A stretch of 47,566 bases of DNA from DASSUC01 sp035649895 (GTDB lineage: Bacteria > Actinomycetota > Actinomycetes > Mycobacteriales > Micromonosporaceae). Location: contig DASRIS010000168.1 in the NCBI GenBank assembly GCA_035649895.1, forward strand, positions 1 to 47,566, written 5' to 3'. Made by a program: the position numbers and the translations under genes. The notes below the pieces were generated by a model. It had not been told where the DNA came from. It did no database searches and saw only the letters and a list, made by a program, of their open reading frames with translations. This document shows positions 1 to 7,312 of this stretch, piece by piece (position 1 is the first letter of the stretch; every line of letters starts with the position of its first letter).

Positions 1-383
1 TGGACAGCCTCGCCCGCTACCGCGGCCTGGACAGGCTCAGCCGTAACCGTCCCAGCCTCGTCTTGGACAGGATCAGCCGTAACCGTCCCAGCCTCGTCTT
101 GGACAGGATCAGCCGTAACCGTCCCAGCCTCAGCCTCGACCGGGTCAACCCCAGCCGGCTCGACCTCGACCGTTCCAGCTTCAGCGTCGACCGGCTCAGC
201 CTCAACCGTCCCGGCCTCAGCCTCGACCGGCTCAGCCTTGACGGTCCCAGTCTCGGCGGGAACGGTCCCTGCCTCGGCCTCGACAGTCTCAGCCTAGGCA
301 GAGACAGGATCAGCCTCGGCAGAGACAGGATCAGCCTCGGTCTGGGCATCTACAGGGGGAGACACGGCAGTCTTTTGGGACAC
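1..383 (-). pseudogene. Acidic Ala/Glu/Val repeat protein, interrupted by a stop codon (partial)
   Basis: Read on the minus strand from a GTG at 383-381, preceded by a GAGGTGA ribosome site, this frame begins MSQKTAVSPPVDAQ and becomes an acidic repeat of the type (E)AEAGTVxAEPV and TADPVQDEAGTV that runs off the window edge. One in-frame TAG (plus 294-296) breaks it. The neighbouring repeat copy has GAG at the same codon, so a single base (plus position 296, a instead of c) explains the interruption. No domain is recognisable in the visible part; such regions are usually disordered linkers or N-terminal tails of larger actinobacterial proteins. It lies 188 bp downstream of the radical SAM gene on the same strand. 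The opposite strand is also open over this stretch (Leu/Arg/Ser/Asp-rich), but that product looks like a shadow of the repeat. The strand choice rests on the ribosome site, amino acid composition and neighbours. Confidence 0.5.
29..340. repeat. 36-bp and 21-bp tandem repeats
   Basis: Near-identical 36-bp units occupy 29-64, 65-100 and 101-136 and decay into diverged copies to about 290. Two 21-bp units follow at 290-310 and 311-331, with a partial third to 340. Both lengths are multiples of three, so expansion keeps the minus-strand reading frame. The units differ only by point changes, which indicates recent duplication. Confidence 0.85.
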
Positions 384-571
384 AGAGTCACCTCATGATG
401 AGAGGAATCTAGGTAGCCACCCGTCCGGAGCGGGCGGGAAGTAGATCAGCCTGCGAGCCTAGCCAGCCGACGGCAGCAACAGGTGTGTGTACTGTGGACT
501 TTGACCGTTCGGATGATAGGCTGTCGCTTTGCCGTGTAACGGTTTGCTGGCGGCCCTGTCTACTGTGGGTG

Positions 572-2209
572 CTAGCTGCTGCAGCCGGCGTCCACTGCCG
601 GCAGGCGCTGCGTGGACAGTGCCGGCCAGGCCTGCACCGCGCAGAACGGGGCACACTGATGGGCCCCGTCCGCCCCGCGGGTGGCGACGTGGACGCAGCA
701 CTGCGCCAGCCGTTCCTCGACCATCGTGGCGATGTCCATGAAGGGCTTGACCGTGATGCGCTTGACCCGTTCGCCGAGCAGCCGGCGCAGCCGCCCCGCG
801 CCGCCGGGCAGGGCCGGGGAGGCGAGCGCCAGCAGGGTCGAGATGCCGAGGTCACAGCTTTCGCAGACGGCCCGCCACAGCTCCCCCACCCGGGGATGCG
901 ACAGCGACGACTGCTCGGAGAGCAGCCCGAGCAACGACTCCTTCACGACCACTCGCAGCCGGGCCGGCAGGTCGGTGTCGGCTATGCGGTTGGCCAGCAC
1001 GTCCGGCGCCAGGTCCAACCAGGACAGCAGCCGCTCCGTGCCGACTAGGGCGGTCAGCGAGCGCCACTGCCCCGCGTCGTCGCGCAGCAGGTAGCCGACC
1101 GAGCAGCAGTGCGGGTGCGAGCACGGCAGGGCGGTCAGGTCGCGCCAGGTGACCAGGCCCCCGGTCTGCGGCTCCAGCCGCGCCAGGACCCCGGTGTGGG
1201 TCAGCCGCTCCATCCAGTCGATCGGCCCCGACCGGCCGGAGCCGAACTGCGGCTGCACCGACACCCCGCCCACGTACGGCGTGTCGAGCGCCCGCTTCAC
1301 CACCGCGCCGATGTCGCCGTCGTTGACGCCGAGCGCGGCGGTCATGGTGAGCGTGGTGAAGATGCCCCGCCCGGAGAGCCGGTCCACCGCCAGCTCTTTC
1401 ATCCGGGTCAGGTCGGCGCCACGGTGGTGCCGGCTGGCGTCGGCCGATGGGCCGTCGTACTGCAGGTAGACCTCGACCCGCTCGCGGTGGCCGGCGAGCA
1501 GGTCCAGCAGGGCGTCGTCGCGGGCCAGCCGTACGCCGTTGGTGTTGACCAGGATCCGCACCACCGGCCGGGCCGCCAGCTCGGCCAGCAGCTCGCCCAG
1601 GTACGGGTAGAGCGTCGGCTCCCCACCGGAGAGCATCAGCACGTCGATGCGCCCGTTCTCCCTGGCCAGCCTGGTGTCCACGCTGGACAGCACGGCGGCC
1701 AGCGGGGCGAGACCGGTCAGTGCGGGAGAGGAGTCGGTGAAGCAGGTGGGGCAGCGCAGGTTGCAGCGGTCGGTGAGGTCGGCGAGCAGGATGCAGGTGT
1801 GCTGGGTCTGCATCTCTGGCAGCCCGTGCAGGTACGCCGCTGGCACCGGGGCGAAGTTGCCGGGCCGGTCCGGCACGTGCGCCTTTGTCGGCGCCGTCCA
1901 CTGCTCCAGGTAGCGCAGGATCTCGTACGACTCGTCGTAGAGCGTGCGTACGAGCCCGTGGCTCGGACAGCCACGTTCCAGCCATACCCGTTCCCGACCG
2001 GCGTCGCCGGGCCGGCCGGCGCCGCCGGGCCGGACAGCACTGTCGGGCCGGACAGCACTGTCGGGCCGGACGGCGAGCCAGCCGGAGAGCCGGGCCACCT
2101 CCGGCAGCGCACGATCCGGCTGCTCGGCGTGGCAGTGCGGGCAGAAGGCGTTGACGTAGCGGTGGATCCGGTCGCCGCGCAGCGGCATCCCGGCACCGGC
2201 CGCCGTCAC
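572..2209 (-). CDS. Radical SAM enzyme, tetraether lipid synthase/MJ0619-like
   Basis: A 545-residue radical SAM protein. The cluster-binding motif is CNLRCPTC (Cys about 149, 153 and 156), preceded by LTDR. The N-terminal part has a metal-binding-type CPHC pair (Cys 23 and 26) and a further CPSH (about 81). A second Cys/His-rich site, PCSHPHCCSVGYL, lies near residue 370. A Cys-rich N-terminus, a radical SAM core with (D/N)RCNLxCPxCF and a later CxHPxCxxxxY site are characteristic of the MJ0619/Tes family, whose archaeal members join lipid tails into tetraethers. Bacterial members are mostly uncharacterised. I chose the GTG at 2209 because it overlaps the stop of the upstream gene as GTGA; a longer start at 2290 would run far into that gene. 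Residues about 49-60 hold a duplicated RPDSAV insert from an 18-bp repeat. A lipid or lipoprotein substrate is inferred from the family and the Lgt-like partner. Confidence 0.8.
   Translation of the reverse strand: MTAAGAGMPLRGDRIHRYVNAFCPHCHAEQPDRALPEVARLSGWLAVRPDSAVRPDSAVRPGGAGRPGDAGRERVWLERGCPSHGLVRTLYDESYEILRYLEQWTAPTKAHVPDRPGNFAPVPAAYLHGLPEMQTQHTCILLADLTDRCNLRCPTCFTDSSPALTGLAPLAAVLSSVDTRLARENGRIDVLMLSGGEPTLYPYLGELLAELAARPVVRILVNTNGVRLARDDALLDLLAGHRERVEVYLQYDGPSADASRHHRGADLTRMKELAVDRLSGRGIFTTLTMTAALGVNDGDIGAVVKRALDTPYVGGVSVQPQFGSGRSGPIDWMERLTHTGVLARLEPQTGGLVTWRDLTALPCSHPHCCSVGYLLRDDAGQWRSLTALVGTERLLSWLDLAPDVLANRIADTDLPARLRVVVKESLLGLLSEQSSLSHPRVGELWRAVCESCDLGISTLLALASPALPGGAGRLRRLLGERVKRITVKPFMDIATMVEERLAQCCVHVATRGADGAHQCAPFCAVQAWPALSTQRLPAVDAGCSS
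2022..2076. repeat. 18-bp in-frame tandem repeat in the radical SAM gene
   Basis: The unit tgtcgggccggacagcac (2041-2058) is preceded by a partial copy and followed by a near copy at 2059-2076. It inserts RPDSAV repeats between the first Cys pair and the CPSH motif, in a probable linker. Confidence 0.8.
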
Positions 2210-2565
2210 ACCGCACCGCCGGTCGGTTGCAGAGCCCAGATACAGACGCCGAAGCCGACCACGGGGGTGACCATGAGCCCCGCCGCCCACCCGATGATCA
2301 CGCCCAGGCCCAGCCCCCGGTCGCCGCGGGTCACCAGCAGCACGCTGGCGACCAGGCAGGCCACGAAGAGCAGCACCTGGCCGCCGAGCGCGACCGCCAG
2401 GCCGGTGCCGACCGCGTCGTAGTCCTCGTTGCCGAGCGCCGCGCCGATGGCCACGCCGAGCACCACGGTGAGCAGGTGGCCGGCGACAGCCGCGCCAACG
2501 CCGACCGCAATGCGGGAGCTGCGGATCGGCGGCGAGCCGGACGGCGGGGTGGCCGGTGGTGTCAT
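2206..2565 (-). CDS. Small four-helix membrane protein
   Basis: A 119-residue protein with a Pro/Ser-rich N-terminus followed by about four hydrophobic segments (roughly residues 20-45, 52-77, 86-100 and 100-115). No catalytic motif or named family is recognised. Its ATG overlaps the stop of the Lgt-like gene as ATGA (2562-2565), and its own stop overlaps the radical SAM GTG (2206-2209), so the three genes are almost certainly co-translated. The position suggests a membrane partner of the two enzymes, but this is inference from context alone. Confidence 0.75.
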   Translation of the reverse strand: MTPPATPPSGSPPIRSSRIAVGVGAAVAGHLLTVVLGVAIGAALGNEDYDAVGTGLAVALGGQVLLFVACLVASVLLVTRGDRGLGLGVIIGWAAGLMVTPVVGFGVCIWALQPTGGAV

Positions 2566-3371
2566 GGCCGGACCTCCTGGCTGGCTGGGCGGAGCACCTG
2601 CGCGTAGGTCCCGAGCCGCCACTGCCGCACCAGGTGCCAGGCCAGCAACGGAAGGCAGGCGAGCAGGAACAGCTGGGGCCGGGTCAGGCCCAGCGCGGCG
2701 ACCTCGTTGCCGCGGACGAGCTCGACCGCGAACCGGAAGACGGCGTACCCGGCGAGGTAGAGCTTGAAAAGCTCGCCGGGCGCGTCCAGCCGGTCGCGTA
2801 GCAGCCGCAGCGCCAGGAACGCGGCCAGGTGGAACAGGATCTCGTACGCGAACGAGGGGTGCAGCCCGACGCCCGGCACGGCGCCGGGGATGGCGACCGC
2901 CTCCCGCGGGGTCAGCGTGACCGCCCACGGCAGCGTGGTCGGTGTGCCGGGCAGCTCGGAGAGCAGGCAGCCGACCCGGCCCACGGCCATGCCCAGGGCC
3001 ACCGCTGGTGCGAACAGGTCGCCGGTGTGCTCGCGGTAGCCGATGAGCCGCTTGGCCACCAGCGCGCCGAGGTACGCGCCGACGAGGCCGGAGAGGATGC
3101 TGCGGTTGCCGTAGAGCCACTGCTCGGCGAGGGATGCGTTGTCGCGCGGGTCCAGGTGCTGCGCCCAGGTGCCCAGCTTGGCCAGGACGGCCCCGCCGGC
3201 CAGCGCACCGGCGACCACGGCCCACAGCCGCTCGTCGGCGGCCCGGCCGCGCTCGCGCCAGTACCGCACCTCGCGGTGGAACACCCAGCCGGCCACGGCG
3301 ATGCCGAGCGCCACGCATGCGTCGTGCGTGCGGATCGGCGCTCCGCCCACGGTGGCCAGCACCGGCAGCAC
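2562..3371 (-). CDS. Divergent Lgt-like prolipoprotein diacylglyceryl transferase family protein
   Basis: A 269-residue polytopic membrane protein with about seven hydrophobic segments. Family landmarks are the GRxGxxxxEL.G stretch (GRVGCLLSELPG, about residues 130-141) and HPSFAYE (about 168-174), matching the GRxGNFxNxExxG and HPxxLYE signatures of Lgt. The Lgt family transfers diacylglycerol from phosphatidylglycerol to the lipobox cysteine of prelipoproteins in the cytoplasmic membrane. The Asn of the GRxGN motif, important in E. coli Lgt, is Cys here, so this is probably a specialised paralogue and not the housekeeping enzyme. The start is a GTG at 3371 without a clear ribosome site. It is the first gene of a three-gene overlapping operon ending in a radical SAM enzyme. 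Confidence 0.75.
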   Translation of the reverse strand: MLPVLATVGGAPIRTHDACVALGIAVAGWVFHREVRYWRERGRAADERLWAVVAGALAGGAVLAKLGTWAQHLDPRDNASLAEQWLYGNRSILSGLVGAYLGALVAKRLIGYREHTGDLFAPAVALGMAVGRVGCLLSELPGTPTTLPWAVTLTPREAVAIPGAVPGVGLHPSFAYEILFHLAAFLALRLLRDRLDAPGELFKLYLAGYAVFRFAVELVRGNEVAALGLTRPQLFLLACLPLLAWHLVRQWRLGTYAQVLRPASQEVRP

Positions 3372-3415
3372 GGGCGCAGCGTACCGCGCGCCACCGGCCG
3401 TGGGTTGCAGACGGT

Positions 3416-3445
3416 CATCTACTCACTTTGCGGAAAACCAGTCAT
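3416..3445 (-). promoter_or_regulatory. Candidate promoter for the Lgt-like/radical SAM operon
   Basis: On the minus strand ATGACT (3445-3440) and TAGATG (3421-3416) are separated by 18 bp, resembling -35/-10 elements of the main actinobacterial sigma factor, about 45 bp ahead of the GTG. Neither hexamer is a perfect match. Confidence 0.3.
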
Positions 3446-3462
3446 AAAAAGTGGCCGTTTTG

Positions 3463-3487
3463 GTTTCCGTCGCAGGTCAGCGGGTAC
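3463..3487 (+). promoter_or_regulatory. Sigma-B-like (general stress) promoter
   Basis: GTTT (3463-3466), a 15-bp spacer and GGGTAC (3482-3487) fit the actinobacterial stress sigma factor consensus GNNT-N14-16-GGGTAC/T. It ends 42 bp before the GTG of the PRC-barrel gene, a suitable distance for its transcription start. Confidence 0.55.
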
Positions 3488-3529
3488 GGCATTGGTAGCA
3501 CCGCAGTCGATCCATTAGGAGGTATCGCG

Positions 3530-3913
3530 GTGGACAGGTTCGAACCGTGGAGCTACCGAGAGACGACCGGTTATAGCACCGGTACGGACCTCGTTGGCTA
3601 CGACGTCGAGGCCACTGACGGTGGCATCGGCTCGGTCGACGAGGCTACGTACGACGTCGGCGGCAGCTACCTGGTCGTCGACACCGGGCCGTGGATCTTC
3701 GGCAAGAAGGTCATGCTGCCCGCTGGGACCGTCTCCCGGGTGGACTCCGCAGACCGCAAGGTGTACGTCGACCGGACAAAGGAGGAGATCAAGAACTCTC
3801 CTGAGTTCGACGCCGACATGTACCGCACGCCGGACTACCGCGACAAGGTGGGTGGCTACTACGACGACACCTACCGCAACCGCTCCGGCGGTGCCTACCC
3901 GCCGATCGCGTAA
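3530..3913 (+). CDS. PRC-barrel domain protein
   Basis: A 127-residue soluble protein. Residues about 20-85 form a PRC-barrel: a short lead (GTDLVGYDVEATDGGIGSVD), then strands ending in a DRKVYVDRTKEEIKNSPEF-type segment. The tail is rich in Tyr, Asp and Arg. PRC-barrel proteins of this short type are common stress-induced proteins in actinomycetes; their biochemical role is unclear. The GTG at 3530 is chosen because a perfect AGGAGG (3517-3522) stands 7 bp upstream. A sigma-B-like promoter precedes it and a strong hairpin follows, so it is likely a single-gene transcript. Confidence 0.85.
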   Translation: MDRFEPWSYRETTGYSTGTDLVGYDVEATDGGIGSVDEATYDVGGSYLVVDTGPWIFGKKVMLPAGTVSRVDSADRKVYVDRTKEEIKNSPEFDADMYRTPDYRDKVGGYYDDTYRNRSGGAYPPIA

Positions 3914-3941
3914 CAGCACGGCAGGTCAGGCATGATTCCAG

Positions 3942-3965
3942 CCGGCGGGGCTTCGGCCCCGCCGG
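3942..3965 (+). terminator. GC-rich hairpin with TTCG loop after the PRC-barrel gene
   Basis: A perfect 10-bp stem (3942-3951 with 3956-3965) is closed by a TTCG tetraloop 28 bp after the stop. There is no long T run, which is usual for actinomycete terminators. Confidence 0.75.
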
Positions 3966-3993
3966 TTGCTTCGTACCCGGTTGCTTCGTACCT
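3964..3993. repeat. 15-bp tandem duplication
   Basis: ggttgcttcgtacc plus one base occurs at 3964-3978 and again at 3979-3993 with one mismatch. The array starts on the last two bases of the terminator stem. Confidence 0.85.
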
Positions 3994-4057
3994 GGGCTTT
4001 CTCAGCCCGACCGGTCGCCGCGGGCGGCCAGCCGCGGATAGCGGCTAGCCTCGATGC

Positions 4058-4792
4058 GTGCGCCGCCACCTCTCTTTCTCCGCCGTCTTCAACTTCCGCG
4101 ACCTGGGTGGCTACCCGGGACTGGCCGGGCGCCAGGTGGCCTGGCAGCGGTTCTACCGGTCGGACTCGCTGCACCGGCTGACCCCGACCGATACCGAGAC
4201 GTTCGCGGCGCTCGGCATCCGCACAGTGCTCGACCTGCGCCGGCCCGCCGAGGTGGCCCAGCAGGGGCGGGTGCCGGACCAGCCCGGCCTGCGCTACCGC
4301 AACGTGGCACCGGAGCATCCGCCGTGGCTGCCGGAGTCGTACGACCCGGCCGTCGGCGTCACCCGCTACCTCGCCGACCGCTACGCGGAGCTGGCGGAGC
4401 AGGGTGCCACCGCGTTCGCCGCCGCGGTCGCGGTGGTCGCCGACGCCGACGCCGCGCCACTGGTCATGCACTGCGTCGCGGGCAAGGACCGCACCGGCGT
4501 CCTCGCGGCGCTCATCCTCGACCTGCTCGGCGTCGCCGACGAGGACATCGCCACCGACTACGCGCTGACCAGCATCGGGGCCGCGAGGTTCACCGAGTGG
4601 CTGCGCCGCAACGACCCGTCTCCGGCGAGGCAGGCGCCGCCGCCCGACTACTACGTCAGGACACCGCCCGAGGCGATGTTGACCTTCCTGGCCGAGCTCC
4701 GCGACCGGTACGGCTCGGTCGAGCGGTACCTCACCGGCGCCGGGCTCGCACCCGACAAGATAGAAACTCTTCGTGATCATCTGCTCACATAG
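4058..4792 (+). CDS. Tyrosine/serine protein phosphatase (Y_phosphatase3 family)
   Basis: A 244-residue soluble phosphatase. It has the FNFRDLGGYPG N-terminal motif, the LDLRRPAEV segment and the phosphate-binding loop HCVAGKDRTG (catalytic Cys near residue 139, Arg six residues later), the pattern of the PtpB-like family that removes phosphate from Tyr, Ser or phosphoinositide. Length and motifs are complete. The GTG start at 4058 places the family N-terminus correctly, but no strong ribosome site is seen. The gene is flanked by a terminator upstream and a double hairpin downstream, so it is probably transcribed alone. The substrate cannot be told from the sequence. Confidence 0.85.
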   Translation: MRRHLSFSAVFNFRDLGGYPGLAGRQVAWQRFYRSDSLHRLTPTDTETFAALGIRTVLDLRRPAEVAQQGRVPDQPGLRYRNVAPEHPPWLPESYDPAVGVTRYLADRYAELAEQGATAFAAAVAVVADADAAPLVMHCVAGKDRTGVLAALILDLLGVADEDIATDYALTSIGAARFTEWLRRNDPSPARQAPPPDYYVRTPPEAMLTFLAELRDRYGSVERYLTGAGLAPDKIETLRDHLLT

Positions 4793-4793
4793 C

Positions 4794-4877
4794 GACACGA
4801 GCAGCGCTCGATCCGGCGTATAGCGCCGCGTTCGACGCTATTCGTGTCCCGGCGGGCTGACCCGACAGCCCGCCGGG
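4794..4877. terminator. Double hairpin between convergent genes
   Basis: A long imperfect stem (gacacga 4794-4800 with tcgtgtc 4842-4848, inner stem cggcg/cgccg around loop tatag) is followed directly by a perfect 11-bp stem (4848-4858 with 4867-4877, 8-nt loop). It separates the phosphatase (plus) from ilvE (minus) and could stop transcription from both sides. Confidence 0.7.
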
Positions 4878-4950
4878 CTCTCACGTCGGGCTCAGATCCG
4901 GGCTCGCCCGCCGGGCTCTCAGATCCGGGCTCTCACGTCGGGCTCGCCCG
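4873..4950. repeat. Degenerate short repeat array downstream of ilvE
   Basis: A 21-bp segment (4873-4893) recurs exactly at 4925-4945, and agatccgggctc occurs at 4894-4905 and 4921-4932. The array begins on the terminator stem and ends about 22 bp from the ilvE stop. Confidence 0.7.
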
Positions 4951-4971
4951 CGGGTAGCCCGCCGCTCCGGC

Positions 4972-6069
4972 TCAGCGCACCCGGAACACCCAGCCGTGGT
5001 CGTCGGCGACCCGACCACGCTGGATGTCCAGCAGGTGCTGCCGGAGCCGGGCGGTGAGCTGGCCCGTACCGCCGTCGCCGACGGTGAGCTCGCCGTCGTC
5101 GGAGCACACGTGTCCGATCGGCGTGAGCACCGCCGCGGTCCCGCAGGCGAACACCTCGCTCAGAGCGCCGCTGCGCGCGTCGGCGCGCCACTCGTCGTAC
5201 GACACCGGGCGTTCCACGACCCGGTGACCCATCTGGGTGGCGAGCGTCATGACCGACTCACGGGTGATGCCGGCCAGGATCTCGCCGCTCAACGGCGGCG
5301 TGACGAGCGTGCCATCGGCGTACCCGAAGAAGATGTTCATCCCGCCCAGCTCGTCCACGTAGCGGCGCTCCACCGCGTCGAGGAAGACGACCTGCTCGCA
5401 CCCGTACTCGAGGGCCTGTGCCTGGGGCAGCAGCGAGGCGGCGTAGTTGCCGCCGCACTTGGCCGCGCCGGTGCCGCCAGGCGCGGCGCGGGTGTAGTCC
5501 CGCGAGACCCAGACCTTCACCGGGCGCACCCCGCCGGCGAAGTAGGAGCCCACCGGCGAGGCGATGAGCACGTAGAGGAACTCGGCAGAGGAGCGCACGC
5601 CGAGGAAGCACTCGGTGGCGAACATGAACGGGCGCAGGTAGAGGCTGGCCTCGTCCGCGTCGGGGATCCACGCCTCGTCGATGCGGAGCAGCTCGCACAG
5701 CGAGTCGACGAACACGCGCTCGGGCAGGGCCGGCATGGCCATCCGGGCGGCCGAGCGGGCGAAGCGGCGGGCGTTGTCGTACGGGCGGAACATGGTGATC
5801 CCGCCGTCGGCCGCCCGGTATGCCTTGAGCCCCTCGAAGATCTGCTGGGCGTAGTGCAGCACGGCCGATGCCGGGTCAAGCAGGATCGGGCCGCGGGCCT
5901 CCACCCGTGCGTCGTACCACCCCTTCCCCTCGGCGTACCGGACCGTCACCATGTGGTCGGTGAACACCCGGCCGAAGCCGAGGTTGTTCATCAGCGCCTC
6001 ACGGTCGGCGGTGGTCGCCGGCTGCGGGTTCGGGCGGATCTCGAAGTCTAGGCTCTCGCCGCCGTTCAT
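4972..6069 (-). CDS. ilvE: Branched-chain amino acid aminotransferase
   Basis: A 365-residue class IV PLP aminotransferase. It catalyses the last step of leucine, isoleucine and valine synthesis and the first step of their breakdown, using glutamate/2-oxoglutarate. Visible landmarks are FEGLKAYR in the N-terminal domain, the PLP-lysine region GAAKCGGNYAAS (about residues 200-211) and LGGMNIFF further on, with the normal family length. The ATG at 6069 is chosen; a GTG one codon upstream is possible, and AAGGTAGG precedes both. It is the last gene of the minus-strand cluster ilvB-ilvN-ilvC-serA-leuB-ilvE, with a spacer of 214 bp to leuB, so it may also have its own promoter. Confidence 0.95.
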   Translation of the reverse strand: MNGGESLDFEIRPNPQPATTADREALMNNLGFGRVFTDHMVTVRYAEGKGWYDARVEARGPILLDPASAVLHYAQQIFEGLKAYRAADGGITMFRPYDNARRFARSAARMAMPALPERVFVDSLCELLRIDEAWIPDADEASLYLRPFMFATECFLGVRSSAEFLYVLIASPVGSYFAGGVRPVKVWVSRDYTRAAPGGTGAAKCGGNYAASLLPQAQALEYGCEQVVFLDAVERRYVDELGGMNIFFGYADGTLVTPPLSGEILAGITRESVMTLATQMGHRVVERPVSYDEWRADARSGALSEVFACGTAAVLTPIGHVCSDDGELTVGDGGTGQLTARLRQHLLDIQRGRVADDHGWVFRVR

Positions 6070-6283
6070 CACGCCTACCTTCGTGTCACATCGTGGGATG
6101 GTTCCTGCAACTTACCCCGAGCATCGTCGACCTTGCAGGGGCAGGATTCTCCATCTCCACATAACTACGCAACGAGCGAGGACCGCTGGAAACGTAGGCC
6201 GTGGGACCCCTCCGAGCTACCGGTGGCGGCACCGGGGCGCTGGGCCATGCCGCCATGCGGTTCACCGGCCGGACCCACCGCTG

Positions 6284-7312
6284 TCAGGCGACCGCGGTCG
6301 CCAGCCGCTCGCCGACGGCGACCGTGCGCAGCGGGGCGCCCGGCGTACGCCCGGCCAGCTCCGCGGCGACCGCGGCGGTCACCCGCTGCGCCGCGCCGGG
6401 CTCGCCGAGGTGCTCCAGCAGCAGGGCCACCGAGAGTACGGCGGCCACCGGGTCGGCCACGCCCTGGCCGGCGATGTCCGGAGCCGAGCCGTGCACCGGC
6501 TCGAACGTGGAGGGGAACCGGCGCGGCGGGTTGACGCTGGCGCTCGCCGCCAGCCCGATCCCGCCGGTCACCGCGGCGGCGAGGTCGGTCAGGATGTCGC
6601 CGAACAGGTTGTCGGTGACGATCACGTCGTACCGCTGGGGCCGGGTCACCAGGCCCATCGCCGCCGCGTCGACGTGCTGGTACTCCGTGTCGACATCCGG
6701 GTGAGCGGCGGCCACCTCGGCGAACGCCCGCGCCCACAGGCCGCCGGCGTGGGTGAGCACGTTCGTCTTGTGGACCAGCGTGACCCTGCGGCGCTCGCGC
6801 GCGGCGGCCCGGGCGAACGCGTCCCGGACCAGCCGCTCGACGCCGTACCAGGTGTTCAGGCTCTCCTCGGTCGCCACCTCTGCCGGGGTGCCGCGGTGCA
6901 GCACCCCACCGGCGCCGGCGTAGAGGCCCTCGGTCCCCTCCCTGACCACGACCAGGTCGATCCCGTCCGGGCCGGGGGCCGCCAGCGGCCCGGTGGTGCC
7001 CGGCCAGAGCCGGGCCGGGCGCAGGTTCACGTACTGGTCGAACGCGAAGCGCAGGCGCAGCAGCAGGCCCCGCTCCAGCACCCCGGGCGGGACCGCCGGG
7101 TCACCGACCGCCCCGAGCATGATGGCGTCGTGAGCGGCCAGCTCGGCGAGGACGGAGGCGGGCAGCACCTCCCCGGAGCGCAGGTAGCGGGCTGCGCCAA
7201 GGTCGTACCCGGTGGTCTCGACACCCGGCAGCGCCGCGCGCAGCACGGTCACCGCCGGCCCGACCACCTCCGGCCCGATACCGTCGCCGGCGACCACCGC
7301 GACCCGCGCCAC
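6284..7312 (-). CDS. leuB: 3-isopropylmalate dehydrogenase
   Basis: A 342-residue NAD-dependent decarboxylating dehydrogenase of the isocitrate/isopropylmalate family, third step of leucine synthesis in the cytosol. The frame opens with VAVVAGDGIGPEV, carries the arginine-rich substrate loop (RLRFAFDQYVNLRPARLWPG), VVREGTEGLY, KTNVLTHAGGLW, the metal-binding VTDNLFGDILTDLAA and EPVHGSAPDIAGQGVADPVA. The frame stays open upstream to 7483, but that part is Gly/Ser/Arg-rich spacer. The GTG at 7312 has AGGAGG (7322-7317) 4 bp before it and is clearly the start. The 360-bp gap to serA contains a very strong hairpin. Confidence 0.95.
   Translation of the reverse strand: MARVAVVAGDGIGPEVVGPAVTVLRAALPGVETTGYDLGAARYLRSGEVLPASVLAELAAHDAIMLGAVGDPAVPPGVLERGLLLRLRFAFDQYVNLRPARLWPGTTGPLAAPGPDGIDLVVVREGTEGLYAGAGGVLHRGTPAEVATEESLNTWYGVERLVRDAFARAAARERRRVTLVHKTNVLTHAGGLWARAFAEVAAAHPDVDTEYQHVDAAAMGLVTRPQRYDVIVTDNLFGDILTDLAAAVTGGIGLAASASVNPPRRFPSTFEPVHGSAPDIAGQGVADPVAAVLSVALLLEHLGEPGAAQRVTAAVAAELAGRTPGAPLRTVAVGERLATAVA

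Noticed and set aside
29..340. CRISPR-like array (36-bp periodicity)
   Set aside because: The copies are contiguous with no unique spacers and no cas genes nearby; it is a coding minisatellite.
63..398. Plus-strand Leu/Arg/Ser/Asp-rich frame over the first repeats, open with high GC at third positions
   Set aside because: It is the complement of the acidic repeat; no start signal or ribosome site, and the composition is odd. The minus-strand frame has a ribosome site and a sensible composition, though it carries a stop. The choice is not certain.
852..3318. Several long Arg/Ala/Gly/Pro-rich frames over the radical SAM and Lgt-like genes
   Set aside because: Typical shadow frames of high-GC coding DNA; the true genes in the alternative frame have clear motifs and overlapping start/stop signals.
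6220..6235. Terminator after leuB (ccggtg-gcgg-caccgg)
   Set aside because: Only a 6-bp stem with no T run; too weak to call.
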